The notes below the pieces were generated by a model that had not been told where the DNA came from, searched no databases, and was given only the letters and a program-made list of their open reading frames with translations. DNA of 64,000 nucleotides, taken from the NCBI GenBank assembly GCA_937873655.1, contig CALMYQ010000155.1:1-64000 (forward strand). Reading direction: 5' to 3'. This DNA comes from an uncultured Lewinella sp. Lineage in GTDB: Bacteria > Bacteroidota > Bacteroidia > Chitinophagales > Saprospiraceae. Positions 63,201 to 64,000 of the stretch are shown one piece after another (within the stretch, counting starts at the first letter, position 1; every line of letters begins with the position of its first letter). Position numbers and translations under genes: made by a program.

Positions 63201-64000
63201 AGAGCTTGTCGAACTGATGGGCGGGAATATTTCCATTCAAAGCGAATTAAATAACGGGACATGCGTTACCCTCCGGTTGCCCGTAAATCAGGAAGCCCCC
63301 ATGGCCCATTGGGAAGCGCAGGTCATTTCGTATGCTCCACCAACCGAAGAGATCCGGGCAGGGCATCCAACTGAAGAGGCGGGATTGCCGGATAATCGCC
63401 CCCTGTTACTGATCATCGAAGACAACCGGGATGTGGTGCTATATCTGGAAAGCATCCTGACGGACAATTACCGCATCCTGACGGAAGCCGACGGCCAATC
63501 GGGTATGGACAAGGCCTTTGAGACTGTGCCGGATATCATCCTCAGCGATGTCATGATGCCTGAAAAGGACGGGTTCGAGGTTTGCCGTATCCTGAAAAGC
63601 GATCAGCGGACCAGCCATATCCCGATCGTCCTGCTGACGGCCAGGGCCGAACAACGGGATAAGGTCTCCGGGTTGAAATTCGGTGCGGACGCTTACCTGC
63701 AAAAGCCCTTCGACAAGGAAGAACTCTTCGTTCGCCTCGAAAAACTGGTGGAATCGCAGAAAAGGCTGCAGGAAAAATACCTGCGGCAAGGATTATCGGG
63801 ATTTGACATGCAACCCGGCGACGATCTCGACGCCCAATTCCTGCACAAGATCCGGGAAGTAATCAGGGAAAAGATCGGCATTGAGGATCTTTCTCCCGGC
63901 GATCTGGGCAAAGCGCTTTACCTGAGCCAGATGCAGCTCTACCGGAAACTGAAGGCGCTGACCGGAAAAACGCCGACCTTGTTTATCCGGACCGTGCGGT
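60214..64000 (+). CDS. Hybrid two-component system regulator (HTCS), 3' end beyond the window
   Basis: An open frame of 1262 codons without a stop in the window. The TTG at 60214 gives a signal peptide ('MRKFTLYQLLIFLWGIHPSI', then AQ); the first ATG (60304) would remove it. A two-component-regulator propeller fills about residues 25-640 (repeats like 'DREGFLWFTTFNGLNRFDG'), then a Y_Y_Y domain (645-760) and one transmembrane helix (about 765-785). The kinase has H815 ('ANITHEFRTPL'), an N-box ('NLLSNAVKF') and G-boxes. The receiver has D1112 ('ILSDVMMPEKDG') and the AraC-type helix-turn-helix is cut by the edge. Such proteins sense oligosaccharides in the periplasm and activate a nearby utilisation locus, which here must lie to the right. 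Confidence 0.95.
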   Translation, partial: MRKFTLYQLLIFLWGIHPSIAQQLRFERYTMEDGLSNPGTYWLKSLIQDREGFLWFTTFNGLNRFDGKNFKVFQYNDQLPKSLGDNLTTGICEADDGRIWVGTASGIYIFDPVTETFDCIEPEPDEPGGLCGRQINFIGKDHEGNMWVGTGSNGVCRWSPKSGTFTGFGNYFKDGLVFYQQKDGTIWVGNIDGLHRKLPGKDSFQLVRLTASTLNGRPLPASDIAELPDGQLFIASSGYGLWKYAPATGRFEDLTASFSPEFSTSLRCLVTDKAGRIWMGATREIQRYDPVTGLFHAFRFDEDDPAGVPSFPIAAGYADAAGSLWFSTSTGGVIVTHTSDNPIEILGDMIIYEAVRLDENRLLINDGEKIWTLDCKAKQLLPSGIPPEISTDPIRDIALSGQNELWTLNNRDQIIKVYNFQTGKIRSLPGGSTLLKTDRKGRIWSGLKYFDEDQGGWIRFYPKIAGFPDSTKVEGAVLDLYFDDKNTAWLATNLGIFRYDPDKDRGRRYTLYPGAGQASERVQLIFPGSGGRFYLSTTNGLSIYDPVADRFRNYNQNNGLLHNQVTTVVEDIHGHLWISSPKGLQKFLPETGQFITYGINDGFPDPLFYFQRAYSDQAGYLYFTSGEKLIRFHPDSLKEKDYAPSVRLLDFYLDHKVVRVGVPDSLLKKQLHFSNGIRLRHDQSDFGFSFVMPVFFKSEGVEYFYQLTPYQTDWRSAGNRTEIHYSNIDPGRYTFRVKARTADGYWSAKEATFGLYIAPPWWATPGAYFGYLLLVSGAALAIYRFNLNRQLERAQARHLRELDTLRSRLYANITHEFRTPLTVIMGMAGNLKGQELEKKLILRNSNSLLRLINQLLDLSKLDAGKLNLHLIRANIVSYLKYLTESFYSLTEEKQIDLSFQSGEETLIMDFDEEKIQHIVFNLLSNAVKFTPPGGEISIRLRKTDEGRPSCLQMEVLDTGIGVSPENLPHVFDRFFQADDSPVRRSGGTGIGLALSKELVELMGGNISIQSELNNGTCVTLRLPVNQEAPMAHWEAQVISYAPPTEEIRAGHPTEEAGLPDNRPLLLIIEDNRDVVLYLESILTDNYRILTEADGQSGMDKAFETVPDIILSDVMMPEKDGFEVCRILKSDQRTSHIPIVLLTARAEQRDKVSGLKFGADAYLQKPFDKEELFVRLEKLVESQKRLQEKYLRQGLSGFDMQPGDDLDAQFLHKIREVIREKIGIEDLSPGDLGKALYLSQMQLYRKLKALTGKTPTLFIRTVR

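Overview
The window looks like part of a chromosome from a Bacteroidota bacterium, most plausibly of the Saprospiria (Saprospiraceae/Lewinellaceae type). Supporting signs are a SusC/SusD pair, the start of a hybrid two-component regulator with a periplasmic propeller sensor, a b558-type sdhCAB operon, twin OmpH/Skp genes, several promoters of the Bacteroidota form (TTTG or TTG, about 19 bases, TAnnTTTG), almost no Shine-Dalgarno sequences, and a 31-residue COX24/mS38-like protein. Most of the window is GC-rich (about 58% in sampled coding stretches). A few genes are clearly AT-rich (about 25-27% GC in sampled 60-base stretches), notably the SnoaL-like gene near the left edge and the EAD-like membrane protein at 42-43 kb. 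The family placement is an inference from gene content, not from a marker tree.

Layout. 1-2.6 kb is an accessory patch: a C-terminal fragment of an Omp85/BamA barrel, an AT-rich SnoaL-like protein, a class C beta-lactamase-fold hydrolase and a frameshifted remnant of a beta-helix protein. 2.6-11.4 kb is one leftward operon, susC-susD-FG-GAP/ASPIC lipoprotein-phytanoyl-CoA-type dioxygenase. It starts from a recognisable promoter that is overlapped by a perfect 16-base palindromic operator, with a second operator exactly 40 bases upstream. An exported FAD oxidoreductase and divergent mfd follow. 17-25 kb holds housekeeping genes: a zinc-ribbon membrane protein, a TPR protein, an ECF sigma/anti-sigma/LTXXQ-like operon, metF, yicC-gmk-apaG and an HU gene. 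25-34 kb holds a TPR protein, the mS38-like protein, rng, a coiled-coil membrane protein, mutL, two tandem rhomboid proteases and an EEP-family hydrolase. 34-47.8 kb holds yjbQ, a DUF2652/SRPBCC protein, sdhCAB, a lone hisH, ltrA, a DUF6913 gene-dapA-EAD-like cluster, accA, murI and two ompH genes. 48-58 kb holds a lone hutH, a hairpin MITE-like element, an esterase, a MauG/CcpA-type peroxidase, two cyclophilin lipoproteins (one with a PKD domain), a polyphosphate-glucokinase-like ROK kinase, a flippase and an M42 peptidase. 58-64 kb holds an SDR, an AraC regulator and the hybrid two-component regulator, which runs off the right edge.

The most unusual architecture lies between genes. All four convergent gene junctions with spacers longer than about 40 bases carry short tandem-repeat arrays (units of 7, 9 or 15 bases, or a partly palindromic C/T-rich array). 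One of them also carries a 165-base inverted-repeat element that supplies the present stop codon of hutH. The convergent junctions without arrays have spacers of 40 bases or less, or overlap. No tRNA, rRNA, CRISPR array or complete insertion sequence was seen.
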